A stretch of 64,000 nt of DNA from Planctomycetota bacterium (GTDB lineage: Bacteria; Planctomycetota; UBA1135; UBA2386): positions 62,001-126,000 of the forward strand of contig JAHBXX010000009.1 in assembly GCA_019636245.1 (NCBI GenBank), given 5' to 3'. The position numbers and the translations under genes were made by a program. Each line of letters opens with the position of its first letter. Position 1 is the stretch's first letter. Below are positions 15,925 to 23,954 of this stretch, in pieces. The notes beneath the pieces were generated by a model. That model was not told where the DNA came from, did no database searches, and was given only the letters and a program-made list of their open reading frames with translations.

Positions 15925-17937
15925 GTGAGCGTTCGTCAGGACATCGACCGGTTGCGCGCCAGGATCCGCACCGCCGACGACCAGTACTACAACCGCGGCT
16001 ACAGCGACATCAGCGACGCCGACTACGACGCGCTGTTCGCCGATCTGCGGCGGCTGGAGGCCGAGCACCCCGAGCTGGTCACGCCGGAGTCGCCGACCCA
16101 GCGGGTCGGCGCGCCGCTGCCCAAGGGCGGCGCCTTCGCGACGGCGCCGCACCTGTCGCCGATGGGCAGCATCGAGTCGCTGACCACCGCCGACGAGGTG
16201 CGCGAGTTCGACCTGCGCGCCCGCAAGCTGCGCAAGGACGAGGCCGGCGAGGCCCTGGTCTGGTTCTGCGAGCCGAAGCTCGACGGCGCCAGCGCCAACC
16301 TGGTCTACGAGCACGGCGTGCTGGCGCGTGGGCTGTCGCGCGGCGACGGCGAGCAGGGCGAGGACCTGACCAGGAACCTGCGGACGATCCGCAATCTGCC
16401 GCTGCGGCTCCGCGGTGACGGCCCGTTCCCGGCCCGCATCGAGGTCCGCGGCGAGATCCTGATCGGCAAGGCCGCGTTCGCCCGCCTGCAGGAACGGGAG
16501 GCGACCAGCAGCGAAGGCACCTTCCGCAACGCCCGCAACACCGTCGCCGGCACCCTGAAGCTGCTCGACCCGCGGATCGTGCAGCGCCGCCCGCTCGACT
16601 TCCTGGCCTTCGGCATCGGCCATGCCGAAGGCGTCGCGTTCGCCACCCACGGCGACGTGCGCCGACAGCTCGCCGCCTGGGGTTTCACGCTGGCCGAGCC
16701 GCACGCCCGCGTCGAGGGCATCGACGGCGTCATCGCCTTCCACGCCGAAGTCGAACGGCAGCGCGACGACCTGCCGTACGAACTCGACGGCATCGTCGCC
16801 AAGGTCGACCGCCTCGACGTGCAGGCGCAGCTCGGCCGCACCTCGCGCACGCCGCGGTGGGCGCTGGCGTTCAAGTTCGCGCCCCGCATCGCGACGACAC
16901 GCGTGCTGGCGATCGGCGCCCAGGTCGGCCGCACCGGAGCGGTCACGCCGGTCGCGCACGTCGAGCCGGTCGACCTCGCCGGGGTCACCGTGCGCAACGC
17001 CTCGCTGCACAACTGGGCCCTGCTCGCCGAACGCGACGTGCGCCAGGGCGACCTCGTCGAGATCCAGCGCGCCGGCGACGTGATCCCCGAGATCGTGCGC
17101 GTGCTGCCCGCGGCGCGGCCCGTCGACTCGCGCCCCACCCAGCCGCCGACCCGGTGCCCGACCTGCGGCAGCCCGCTGCACGCCGAGGGCAAGTTCCTCT
17201 ACTGCGTCGGCCTCGACTGCCGTGACCAGTTGCGCGGCCGCATCGTGCACCTCGCCGGCCGCCGCGCCTTCGACATCGAGGGGCTCGGCCCCAAGCAGGT
17301 CGACCAGCTGGTGCAGGCCGGGATCGTGCGCTCGCTGGAGGACGTCTTCCGCCTGCCGGAGCGGCGCGACGAGGTGCTGGCGCTGGAGCGCTGGGGCGAA
17401 CGCAGCTTCGACAACCTCGTCCAGCAGCTGCAGGCCAGCAAGCGGCCGACGCTGGCGCGCTTCCTGCACGGCATCGGCATCCCGCACGTCGGCGAGCAGA
17501 CGGCGAAGGACCTCGCCGCGCACTTCGGCGCGCTGGAACGCCTGCAGCGCGCCGATGCGCCGCAGCTGATGGAAGTCGACGGCATCGGCGCCGAAGTCGC
17601 CTCGGCGGTGGTCGACTTCTTCGCCAGCGAACGCAACCGGGCGACCCTGGCGGCGCTGGCGGCGGCCGGCGTCGAACCCCAGGCCTCGTCCGGGGTCGAG
17701 CGCGGACCGCTCGCGGGCCGCACGTTCGTGTTCACCGGCGGCCTGGCGACGATGACCCGCGACGAAGCCAGGGAACGCGTCGAAGCGCTCGGTGCGCGCA
17801 CCGCCGGCGGCATCGGCAAGAAGGTCACCGACGTCGTCGCCGGGGCCGACGCCGGCGGCAAGCTCGACAAGGCACGGCAGCTCGGCCTGCGCATCCTCGA
17901 CGAGGCGGCGTTCGCCGCACTGCTGGAGAACGCGTGA
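15925..17937 (+). CDS. ligA: NAD-dependent DNA ligase LigA
   Basis: 670 residues, the usual length. The adenylation domain has the nucleophile lysine in EPKLDG (K118), then GDGEQGEDLT and EVRGEI. The OB fold is followed by a four-cysteine zinc site (C411, C414, C427, C432), helix-hairpin-helix repeats (FLHGIGIPHVGEQTAK, LMEVDGIGAEVA) and a C-terminal BRCT domain (GRTFVFTGGL, about residues 590-670). It seals nicks during replication and repair using NAD. The start is GTG at 15925 with a TAGGAT element 10 bases upstream and no ribosome site. The last codons overlap the start of a tiny membrane-peptide gene (GTGA), so ligA heads a three-gene coupled unit. Confidence 0.97.
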   Translation: MSVRQDIDRLRARIRTADDQYYNRGYSDISDADYDALFADLRRLEAEHPELVTPESPTQRVGAPLPKGGAFATAPHLSPMGSIESLTTADEVREFDLRARKLRKDEAGEALVWFCEPKLDGASANLVYEHGVLARGLSRGDGEQGEDLTRNLRTIRNLPLRLRGDGPFPARIEVRGEILIGKAAFARLQEREATSSEGTFRNARNTVAGTLKLLDPRIVQRRPLDFLAFGIGHAEGVAFATHGDVRRQLAAWGFTLAEPHARVEGIDGVIAFHAEVERQRDDLPYELDGIVAKVDRLDVQAQLGRTSRTPRWALAFKFAPRIATTRVLAIGAQVGRTGAVTPVAHVEPVDLAGVTVRNASLHNWALLAERDVRQGDLVEIQRAGDVIPEIVRVLPAARPVDSRPTQPPTRCPTCGSPLHAEGKFLYCVGLDCRDQLRGRIVHLAGRRAFDIEGLGPKQVDQLVQAGIVRSLEDVFRLPERRDEVLALERWGERSFDNLVQQLQASKRPTLARFLHGIGIPHVGEQTAKDLAAHFGALERLQRADAPQLMEVDGIGAEVASAVVDFFASERNRATLAALAAAGVEPQASSGVERGPLAGRTFVFTGGLATMTRDEARERVEALGARTAGGIGKKVTDVVAGADAGGKLDKARQLGLRILDEAAFAALLENA

Positions 17938-18038
17938 ACGCCGCCACCGGCCGGCATGCGCTGCGCATCGTCGCCCTCGGCGTGCTGCTCGGCATCCTGC
18001 TCTACCTGGGCTACCTCGCGCTCGGGATGCTGCCGTGA
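17934..18038 (+). CDS. Small single-span membrane peptide (34 residues)
   Basis: A 35-codon frame from GTG at 17934 to TGA at 18036-18038. It overlaps the ligA stop by four bases at its start and the next gene by four bases at its end (GTGA both times). The product has a short polar N-terminus (HALR) and one hydrophobic stretch (IVALGVLLGILLYLGYLAL) long enough to cross the membrane, then ends in MLP. No family is recognised. The exact double coupling makes chance unlikely, since a shifted or missing frame would break the chain of starts. It could anchor or regulate something, or serve mainly to couple translation of the APH/P-loop gene to ligA. Confidence 0.65.
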   Translation: MNAATGRHALRIVALGVLLGILLYLGYLALGMLP

Positions 18039-19615
18039 GCGCCGAGACGCTGCTGCGCGAGCTCGTCGACCCGGCGTGCTTCCCGCACGCGCCCGCCGAC
18101 GTCGAACTGGTGCAGACGCATCTCTCGGTCGTCTGCCTCGCCGGCGACCGCGTCTACAAGCTGAAGAAGGCGCGCCGGCTGCCCTTCGTCGACTTCTCGA
18201 CGCTGGCGGCGCGGCGCACCGCGTGCCGCGACGAGGTGCGGCTCAACCGTCGACTGTGCCCCGACGTCTACCTCGGCACCGCGGCGCTGCGCCGGCACGC
18301 CGGACGGCTCCTTTTCGCGGCCCTCGGCGACGACGAGGGCGATGGCGACCTCGACGTCGCCGTGGTCATGCGGCGCCTGCCCGCCGACCTCATGCTGGAC
18401 CGCATGGTGCACGAGCGCCGCGCGACGGTGGCCGGGATCGAGCGGCTCGCGCGCCACGTCGCCGCCTTCCACGGCGGAGCCGACCGCGGCGCGGCCGTGC
18501 TCGCGGCCGGCGACCCCGACCGCCTGGCCGGCTTCGCTGCGGCGAACTTCGCCGAACTGCGCGCCGTGCCCGATCTCGACCTGCCGTCGGACCTCCTGGC
18601 TGCGCTCGAGGGCGCGACGGCGACCGCGTTCGCCGCGCTGCTGCCGACCCTGCGGCAACGGGCCGCAACCGGCCGCGTCGTCGACGGCCACGGCGACCTG
18701 CACACGCGCAACGTCTGCATGGTGGAGCCGCCCGCGGTCTACGACTGCATCGAGTTCGAGCCGGCGTTCCGCTGCGGCGACGTCGCCACCGAGAACGCGT
18801 TCCTGGTGATGGATCTGCGCTACCGCGCCGCTCCCGACCTGGCCGCTGCCTACGTGCGCGCCTACGTCGCCGCGAGCGGCGACGTGGACCAGGCCGCCAT
18901 CCTGCCGCCCCTGGTCGCCTATCGGGCGATGGTGCGCGCCAAGGTCGCGGCGCTCGCCGCCGCGGAACCCGAGCTGCCGGCCGCCGACCGCGACGGCGCC
19001 CGTGCCTCGGCGCGCCGCCACCTCCTCCTGGCGGCGGCGGTCGCGGTCGAGGCGCAGGGGCCGCGCTGGCTGCTGCTCTGTGGCCCGCCCGCGAGCGGCA
19101 AGAGCAGCCTCGCCGCCGAGCTGGCCGCGATCGCCCAGTGGCCGCACCTCGCGACCGACGTCGTGCGCAAGCGACTCGCCGGCGTGCCGCCGACGTCGGC
19201 CGCGCGCCCGGAGCACTACACGCCGGCGTTCTCGCAGCGCACCTACGACGCGCTGCTCGCCGAGGCCGCGGCCGCGACCGCGGCCGGCGCGCCGCTCGTG
19301 CTGCTCGACGGCAACTTCCCCACCGCCGACCATCGGCAGGCCGCCCTCGCCGCCGCCCGCCGCGCCGGAGCCCGGCTCGACCTGGCCGCGCTGGCGATCG
19401 ATGCCGCCACCGCGACCGCCCGCGCCGCGGCCCGTGCCCACGACCGGGCAAACGTCAGCGATGCGGGCCCGGAAGTCACCGCCGCGCGGTTCCACCAGTT
19501 CGTGCGGCCCACGGCTGGCGAAGGCCTGTCGGTGCACGACCTCGACGGCCGGCTGCCCCCGCCGCGGCTCGCCGAACGGCTGCTCGCCCAGCTGCTGCTG
19601 CCCGCCGCCCGCTAG
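18035..19615 (+). CDS. Bifunctional APH-like kinase / P-loop ATPase protein
   Basis: 526 residues in two modules. The N-terminal ~320 residues look like aminoglycoside-phosphotransferase-type kinases (COG2187): the catalytic loop HGDLHTRN near residue 219 and an acidic metal-binding FEPAF plus GDVATE. The C-terminal ~190 residues are an AAA_33-type P-loop kinase (COG0645) with GPPASGKSS near residue 350. This two-part protein is widespread in bacteria and of unknown substrate; antibiotic resistance should not be assumed. The start is GTG at 18035, overlapping the 34-residue membrane peptide, third gene after ligA. It is followed by a hairpin, then a convergent gene. Confidence 0.85.
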   Translation: MSAETLLRELVDPACFPHAPADVELVQTHLSVVCLAGDRVYKLKKARRLPFVDFSTLAARRTACRDEVRLNRRLCPDVYLGTAALRRHAGRLLFAALGDDEGDGDLDVAVVMRRLPADLMLDRMVHERRATVAGIERLARHVAAFHGGADRGAAVLAAGDPDRLAGFAAANFAELRAVPDLDLPSDLLAALEGATATAFAALLPTLRQRAATGRVVDGHGDLHTRNVCMVEPPAVYDCIEFEPAFRCGDVATENAFLVMDLRYRAAPDLAAAYVRAYVAASGDVDQAAILPPLVAYRAMVRAKVAALAAAEPELPAADRDGARASARRHLLLAAAVAVEAQGPRWLLLCGPPASGKSSLAAELAAIAQWPHLATDVVRKRLAGVPPTSAARPEHYTPAFSQRTYDALLAEAAAATAAGAPLVLLDGNFPTADHRQAALAAARRAGARLDLAALAIDAATATARAAARAHDRANVSDAGPEVTAARFHQFVRPTAGEGLSVHDLDGRLPPPRLAERLLAQLLLPAAR

Positions 19616-19668
19616 CCACGCCAGCGCGCCCGACCCGGAGCTCGAGGGAATCCACACGAGGGCCCTGC

Positions 19669-19688
19669 GCGGCCGTGCAGGCGGCCGC
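19669..19688. terminator. Candidate hairpin between convergent genes
   Basis: A perfect 7-base stem (GCGGCCG / CGGCCGC) with a 6-base loop lies in the 114-base space between the converging genes ending at 19615 (+) and 19730 (-). No T-run follows, so termination is only inferred. Confidence 0.35.
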
Positions 19689-19729
19689 CAACTGGCTGGG
19701 AGCCCCTATCGTGGTTTCTCCTCGGGCTC

Positions 19730-20539
19730 TCAGTCGCGCAGCATCTGATCGAGGTCCTGCCACGCCTTGCCGCTCGTCGGATCCTCCTGCTGGCAGCGTT
19801 CGTCCGCCTGGCGCGCCGCCTCGAGCAGCAGGTGCGTGGTGTTCACCTCGGTGCGCTGGGCGATGTTGCTGAGGCTGCCCTCGACGAAGCTGAAGCGGGC
19901 GAACGGCAGCGAGAACGCTTGGTCGAAGATGCGCTGCACCTGCACGTCGAGCGCCGCGCGCAGATCGGATTCGCTCACCGTGGCGCTGTGCACGAGATGG
20001 TTGCCCAGCAGATCCTTGGCCCGCGTGCAGGCCGCCAGGCTCGCCTGCAGCTGCCGCTCGGTGAGCTTGTTCTGGGCGACCAGGATCGTGCCGAGGCGCA
20101 GGTCGGGATCGGACTGGTTGGTGATCGCGTGCACGATCCGACCTTCCTGGAACTCGAACACGTACATCGCCTCGCCCGACTGCAGCGCCAGCGTGCCGGT
20201 CTTGTGCAGCGAACTCAGCACGCCGACGAGGTCGGCCACGCCGATCACGTCGGTGGTGCCGCGCATGCCGCTGGGCTCGTAGCCCTCGCGCCGCGCCATC
20301 TCGGGCTGCTCGTCGCCGCGCCGCACGCCCAGCGACGCCTCCAGTTCCGCCATCAGGTCGGCGAACTTGCGCTGCTGCCAGCGAAGCTCGGCGGTCGCGG
20401 CGACCAGCTCCGCGTTGGCCTTGCCGCCGCCGTGCAGGCAGGTCCGCTTGATGCTCTCGATCAGATCCTCGATGGCGAGGGCGCGGGTCTCGAGCGAGCG
20501 CAGGCTGGCGTAGGTGCGCAGTTGGATGTCGGCTGGCAT
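19730..20539 (-). CDS. DUF4388-domain protein
   Basis: 269 residues from the ATG at 20539. The N-terminal ~95 residues are helical and charged (possible coiled coil, RWQQRKFADLMAELEA). A DUF4388 domain starts near residue 105 (VLSSLHKTGTLALQS, MYVFEFQEGRIVHAITN). A helical second half includes LGTILVAQNKLTERQL, the same kind of segment as in the paralogue at 14926-15867. Such proteins are thought to be regulatory or scaffolding; no enzymatic residues are seen. It is separate from the operon upstream on its strand by 162 bases with nothing recognisable in them. A longer start at 20626 is possible but adds only an Arg-rich segment. Confidence 0.72.
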   Translation of the reverse strand: MPADIQLRTYASLRSLETRALAIEDLIESIKRTCLHGGGKANAELVAATAELRWQQRKFADLMAELEASLGVRRGDEQPEMARREGYEPSGMRGTTDVIGVADLVGVLSSLHKTGTLALQSGEAMYVFEFQEGRIVHAITNQSDPDLRLGTILVAQNKLTERQLQASLAACTRAKDLLGNHLVHSATVSESDLRAALDVQVQRIFDQAFSLPFARFSFVEGSLSNIAQRTEVNTTHLLLEAARQADERCQQEDPTSGKAWQDLDQMLRD

Positions 20540-20701
20540 GGTGGATCGTCGTGGGCCTCGGACCGATGCCCTATCGGCACGAGAGGGTGCCCAACCATGC
20601 ACCAACCTGGCTCGCCGACCTGCCACGGCGGGCTGCCGCTGCTGCGCCCTGGCGGCGGCGAAGCGCCGGTGGCATCGACGGTCGGGGAGGCCCCCGGCCC
20701 C

Positions 20702-21976
20702 TCAGGGCAGGCGATGGAACCGCTCGAAGGCGGCCCGCTCGAGCGCCTCCCGGTGGTCCGGGTGGGCGATCGAGATGAGCGCCCTGGCCCGCTGCCGCAG
20801 GTTGCGACCGCGCAGGTCGACGGCGCCGTGCTCGGTGACGACCCAGTGCACGTGGGCCCTGGTGGTGACGACGCCGGCGCCCGGCTTCAGCATCGGCACG
20901 ATGCGCGACGCCCCGCGCGAGGTGACCGAGCGCATGGCGATGATGGGCTTGCCGCCCGGCGACAGCGCCGCGCCGCGCATGAAGTCCATCTGGCCGCCGA
21001 CGCCCGACCACATGCGCGTGCCGATCGAATCGGCGCAGACCTGCCCGGTCAGGTCGATCTCGATCGCGCTGTTGATCGCCGTCACCTTCGGGTTGCGGCG
21101 GATCACGTGCGGGTCGTTGACGTAGCCGATGTCCAGCATCGCCACCTGCGGGTTGTCGTCGAGGAAGTCGTAGACCGCGCGCGAACCGACCACGAAACCG
21201 GCGACCAGCTTGCCCGGGTGCACGGCCTTGAACCTGCCGGTGACGACGCCGCGTTCGACGAGGCGCAGCACGCCGCCGGCGAACATCTCCGTGTGCACCC
21301 CGAGGTCGCTGTGGTTGTCGAGCGCCGCCAGCACCGCGTCGGGGATCGCACCGATGCCCATCTGCAGCGTGGCGCCGTTGTCGATCAGCGCCGCGCAGTG
21401 GCGGCCGATCGCCAGTTCCAGCTCGGCGAGCGGCGCCGGCTCGTGCTCCGGCAGGGCCTCGTCGACGGCGACCGCGGCGGCGAAGCGACTGTGGTGCACG
21501 AGGCCGTCGCCGTGCGTGCGCGGCATGCGCGGATTCACCTGGGCGATGACGACGTCGGCGCTGTCGACCGCGGCGCGGGCGATGTCGACCGAGGTGCCCA
21601 GCGAGCAGTAGCCGTGCCGGTCCGGCGGCGAAACGTGCACCAGCGCGACGTCGAGCGGCAGCACGCGCTGCCGGAACAGCGCCGGCATCTCGCTGAGGAA
21701 CGCCGGCACGTAGTCGGCGTCGCCGCGCGCGACGGCGTCGCGCAGGTTGGCGCCCAGGAACAGCGCGTTGCTGTGGAAGCTGTCGCCGAGCCCCGGCGCG
21801 GCACACGGCGCCGTGCCCTCGGTGTGCAGGTGCACGAGGTCGACGCCGCGCAGCTCCCCGGCCCGCGCGGCGAGCGCCTCCAGCAACACCTGCGGCGTCG
21901 CCGCGGCGGCGTGCACGAACACGCGCTGGCGGGACTGGATGCTCTGGACGGCGGTGGCGGCGGAGACGTAGCGCAT
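20702..21976 (-). CDS. Acetyl-CoA hydrolase / 4-hydroxybutyrate CoA-transferase family protein
   Basis: 424 residues, full length for the Cat1/Cat2-type class I CoA-transferases. Visible signatures are MGIGAIPDAVLAAL, the catalytic-glutamate segment GVHTEMFAGG and a late GIGYVND-like glycine turn (DIGYVNDP). The enzyme moves CoA between acetyl-CoA and a carboxylic acid (acetate, succinate or 4-hydroxybutyrate) via a glutamyl-CoA intermediate. The substrate cannot be told from sequence alone. It starts nine bases after the helicase stop on the same strand and is the last gene of the minus-strand run, although the functions seem unrelated. Confidence 0.88.
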   Translation of the reverse strand: MRYVSAATAVQSIQSRQRVFVHAAAATPQVLLEALAARAGELRGVDLVHLHTEGTAPCAAPGLGDSFHSNALFLGANLRDAVARGDADYVPAFLSEMPALFRQRVLPLDVALVHVSPPDRHGYCSLGTSVDIARAAVDSADVVIAQVNPRMPRTHGDGLVHHSRFAAAVAVDEALPEHEPAPLAELELAIGRHCAALIDNGATLQMGIGAIPDAVLAALDNHSDLGVHTEMFAGGVLRLVERGVVTGRFKAVHPGKLVAGFVVGSRAVYDFLDDNPQVAMLDIGYVNDPHVIRRNPKVTAINSAIEIDLTGQVCADSIGTRMWSGVGGQMDFMRGAALSPGGKPIIAMRSVTSRGASRIVPMLKPGAGVVTTRAHVHWVVTEHGAVDLRGRNLRQRARALISIAHPDHREALERAAFERFHRLP

Positions 21977-21985
21977 GGTCGACGG

Positions 21986-23734
21986 TCAGTGGGCGGCGTA
22001 GAGGCGGGACAGGTCGATGCAGACGAGGCGGTCGCGCAGTTCCTTGCAGCAGGACGCCATGCGCAGACCCTCGGGGTCGTGCGGCAGGGCGCGGAACGCC
22101 GCTCCGCTGGCGACCAGCACGGCCTTCGTGCGCGCCCGCGACAGGGCGACGTTGAGGCGGTTCGTCGACAGGTGGAACGCGCCGCGGACCCGGCCCGAGT
22201 GCGGGTCGCCGGCGGTCAGCGACACCAGCACGACCTCGCGCTCCTGGCCCTGGATGCGCTCCACGGTGTCGACGACCACCGCTTCGGCGCCGCGGATGGC
22301 CTTGTGCTGGATCGCCGACCGCAGCAGGCGCACCTGGGCCCGGAACGGCGCGATGACCGCGACCTCGGCCGGCGGCACGCCGTGGCGGACCACGAGGTCC
22401 TCCACGAGGTCGGCGACGGCATGCGCTTCCTCGAGCGAGCGGGAGCCCGGCTGGTCGTGGTCGATGCGCAGCCAGACCACCCCGTGCTCGGGATCGAGCA
22501 CCTCGTCGAGGCGTCCACCGGGCACGAACGGCATGCGCCGGCCAGCGGCGGCCGCCGCCGGCCGCAGCCGCTGGCCGTAGAACGCGCGGCTCACGACCTC
22601 GCAGACGCCCGCGTTCATGCGGTAGGTCGTGTCGAGCAGGTGCGAGCCGAAGCGAGTGTGCAGGTGGGCGAAGATCGACGCCGCGGCCTCGGGATCGGCG
22701 CCGGCCGTCGTCACGACCGGCGGCAGCTGGTGGTGATCGCCGAAGAACAGCCAGCGCGACGCCCGGAGCATGCCGGGCAGGGCGTGCGGGATCGGCAGCT
22801 GCCCCGCCTCGTCGAACACCGCGTAGTGGAACCGGTAGGACTCGTGCAGCTTGGCGATCTGGAAGCAGGTGCCGCCGACGACGACGCCTTTGTCCGCCAA
22901 CCGAGCCCGGCGCGCATCGAGCACCTGCACCGACGCGGCCCGCAGCTCGTCGCGGCCGTCGCCCGACGACGAGGCCAGCTTGACGATCGGCAGATCGGCG
23001 GCCGCGCGGCGGATCGCCAGCAGCGCGTTGTCGACCGCACGGTGGGTGTAGGCGCAGACGGCGATGCGGCAGCCGGCGCCGCACAGCGCCGCCACCACCT
23101 CGGCCAGCAGGCGGGTCTTGCCGGTGCCCGGCGGTCCTTGCACCAGCGCGAGGCTCTGCGTCGCGATCGCGGCGGCGCCGGCGGCGACCTGCGCCGGGTT
23201 CAGCCCGACGGCGGCGAGGCGCTGCACGGCCCGCGCGTGCCGCGGCTCGTCGCGCTGCGGCTCGTGGTCGCCGGCCAGCACCAGGGCCAGCAGCGGATCC
23301 GCGAACGCCGCCCGCACCGCCTCGCGCAGCCGGCCCTGCAGGCCGAGCGGCCGCCGGTCGATCACGTAGCTGGCGCCCGGCAGCAGCGGCACTTCGGCGT
23401 CGCGCTGGTACGGATCGCGTTCCAGCCGCAGTTCGCCGCGCGCGGCGTCGAAGTCGCCGCACACGAGCGGCATGCCGGCGTCGAGGTCGATGCCGTCGCC
23501 GACCAGCACCGGATCGCCCGGCCGGAACTTCGAGCCGTTGTCGTCGACCGCGAACACGAACGCCCCGGCGCGCTCGCCGCGGAACGCCGCCCCCTGGATG
23601 CACTCGCCGTCGAGCACGCGCGCCTCCACGGGCTGCGCCCGCAGTTCGCGCTGGCTGCGCTGCTCGTCGCGCTCCTCGCGGGCGAGGAAGCGCAGCAGGC
23701 GCTGTTCGAGGCTGAGCTGCACGCGCCGGATCAT
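21986..23734 (-). CDS. SF1 DNA/RNA helicase, Dna2/IGHMBP2-like
   Basis: 582 residues with the full superfamily 1B helicase set: Walker A QGPPGTGKT near residue 200, motif II FDEAGQ, motif III GDHHQLPPV, TYRMN, motif V TVERIQGQE and motif VI STNRLNVALSRAR. The N-terminal ~170 residues look like the beta-barrel/stalk region of UPF1-like helicases. It should unwind nucleic acid 5' to 3'. In many bacteria this helicase is fused behind a TM0106-type RecB-like nuclease; here that nuclease is a separate gene at 26974-28395. Just upstream of the start is a 57-base copy of the end of the SGNH-like gene, implying that the two were adjacent before an insertion. Possible alternative GTG start two codons upstream. 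Confidence 0.9.
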   Translation of the reverse strand: MIRRVQLSLEQRLLRFLAREERDEQRSQRELRAQPVEARVLDGECIQGAAFRGERAGAFVFAVDDNGSKFRPGDPVLVGDGIDLDAGMPLVCGDFDAARGELRLERDPYQRDAEVPLLPGASYVIDRRPLGLQGRLREAVRAAFADPLLALVLAGDHEPQRDEPRHARAVQRLAAVGLNPAQVAAGAAAIATQSLALVQGPPGTGKTRLLAEVVAALCGAGCRIAVCAYTHRAVDNALLAIRRAAADLPIVKLASSSGDGRDELRAASVQVLDARRARLADKGVVVGGTCFQIAKLHESYRFHYAVFDEAGQLPIPHALPGMLRASRWLFFGDHHQLPPVVTTAGADPEAAASIFAHLHTRFGSHLLDTTYRMNAGVCEVVSRAFYGQRLRPAAAAAGRRMPFVPGGRLDEVLDPEHGVVWLRIDHDQPGSRSLEEAHAVADLVEDLVVRHGVPPAEVAVIAPFRAQVRLLRSAIQHKAIRGAEAVVVDTVERIQGQEREVVLVSLTAGDPHSGRVRGAFHLSTNRLNVALSRARTKAVLVASGAAFRALPHDPEGLRMASCCKELRDRLVCIDLSRLYAAH

Positions 23735-23758
23735 CGCCACAGGCCGGCGCCGATCCAG

Positions 23759-23815
23759 CGTCAGCGGCCGGCGGCCGGCGCCAGCAGGTCGTCGAGCAGC
23801 TCGGCGGTGATCGCC
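23759..23815. repeat. 57-base direct repeat, left copy (orphan gene end)
   Basis: Matches 25899-25955 at 55 of 57 bases, same orientation. The right copy is the 3' end and stop codon of the SGNH-like gene; this left copy is only that fragment, 24 bases upstream of the helicase start. Together they bound the foreign-looking segment 23816-25898. Confidence 0.85.
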
Positions 23816-23954
23816 GAACGACTCAGGCAAGGACTGGACCGACCGCCTCCGCGAGATCGACATCGGCCGCCCGCAATGCGCGCGAGTCCCGGCGGATCCG
23901 GATGAGGAGCAATGGCGTGCGGTTAACCTGGGAGACCTCAGAAGCTGACCAGGG

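Noticed and set aside
18035..19615. Aminoglycoside resistance gene
   Set aside because: The phosphotransferase-like half belongs to the COG2187 type fused to a P-loop kinase, a housekeeping family with no shown resistance role.
19832..23905. 4 kb plus-strand open frame over the CoA-transferase and helicase genes
   Set aside because: Antisense shadow rich in Arg/His/Val/Gln without domains; the minus-strand genes carry all catalytic motifs.
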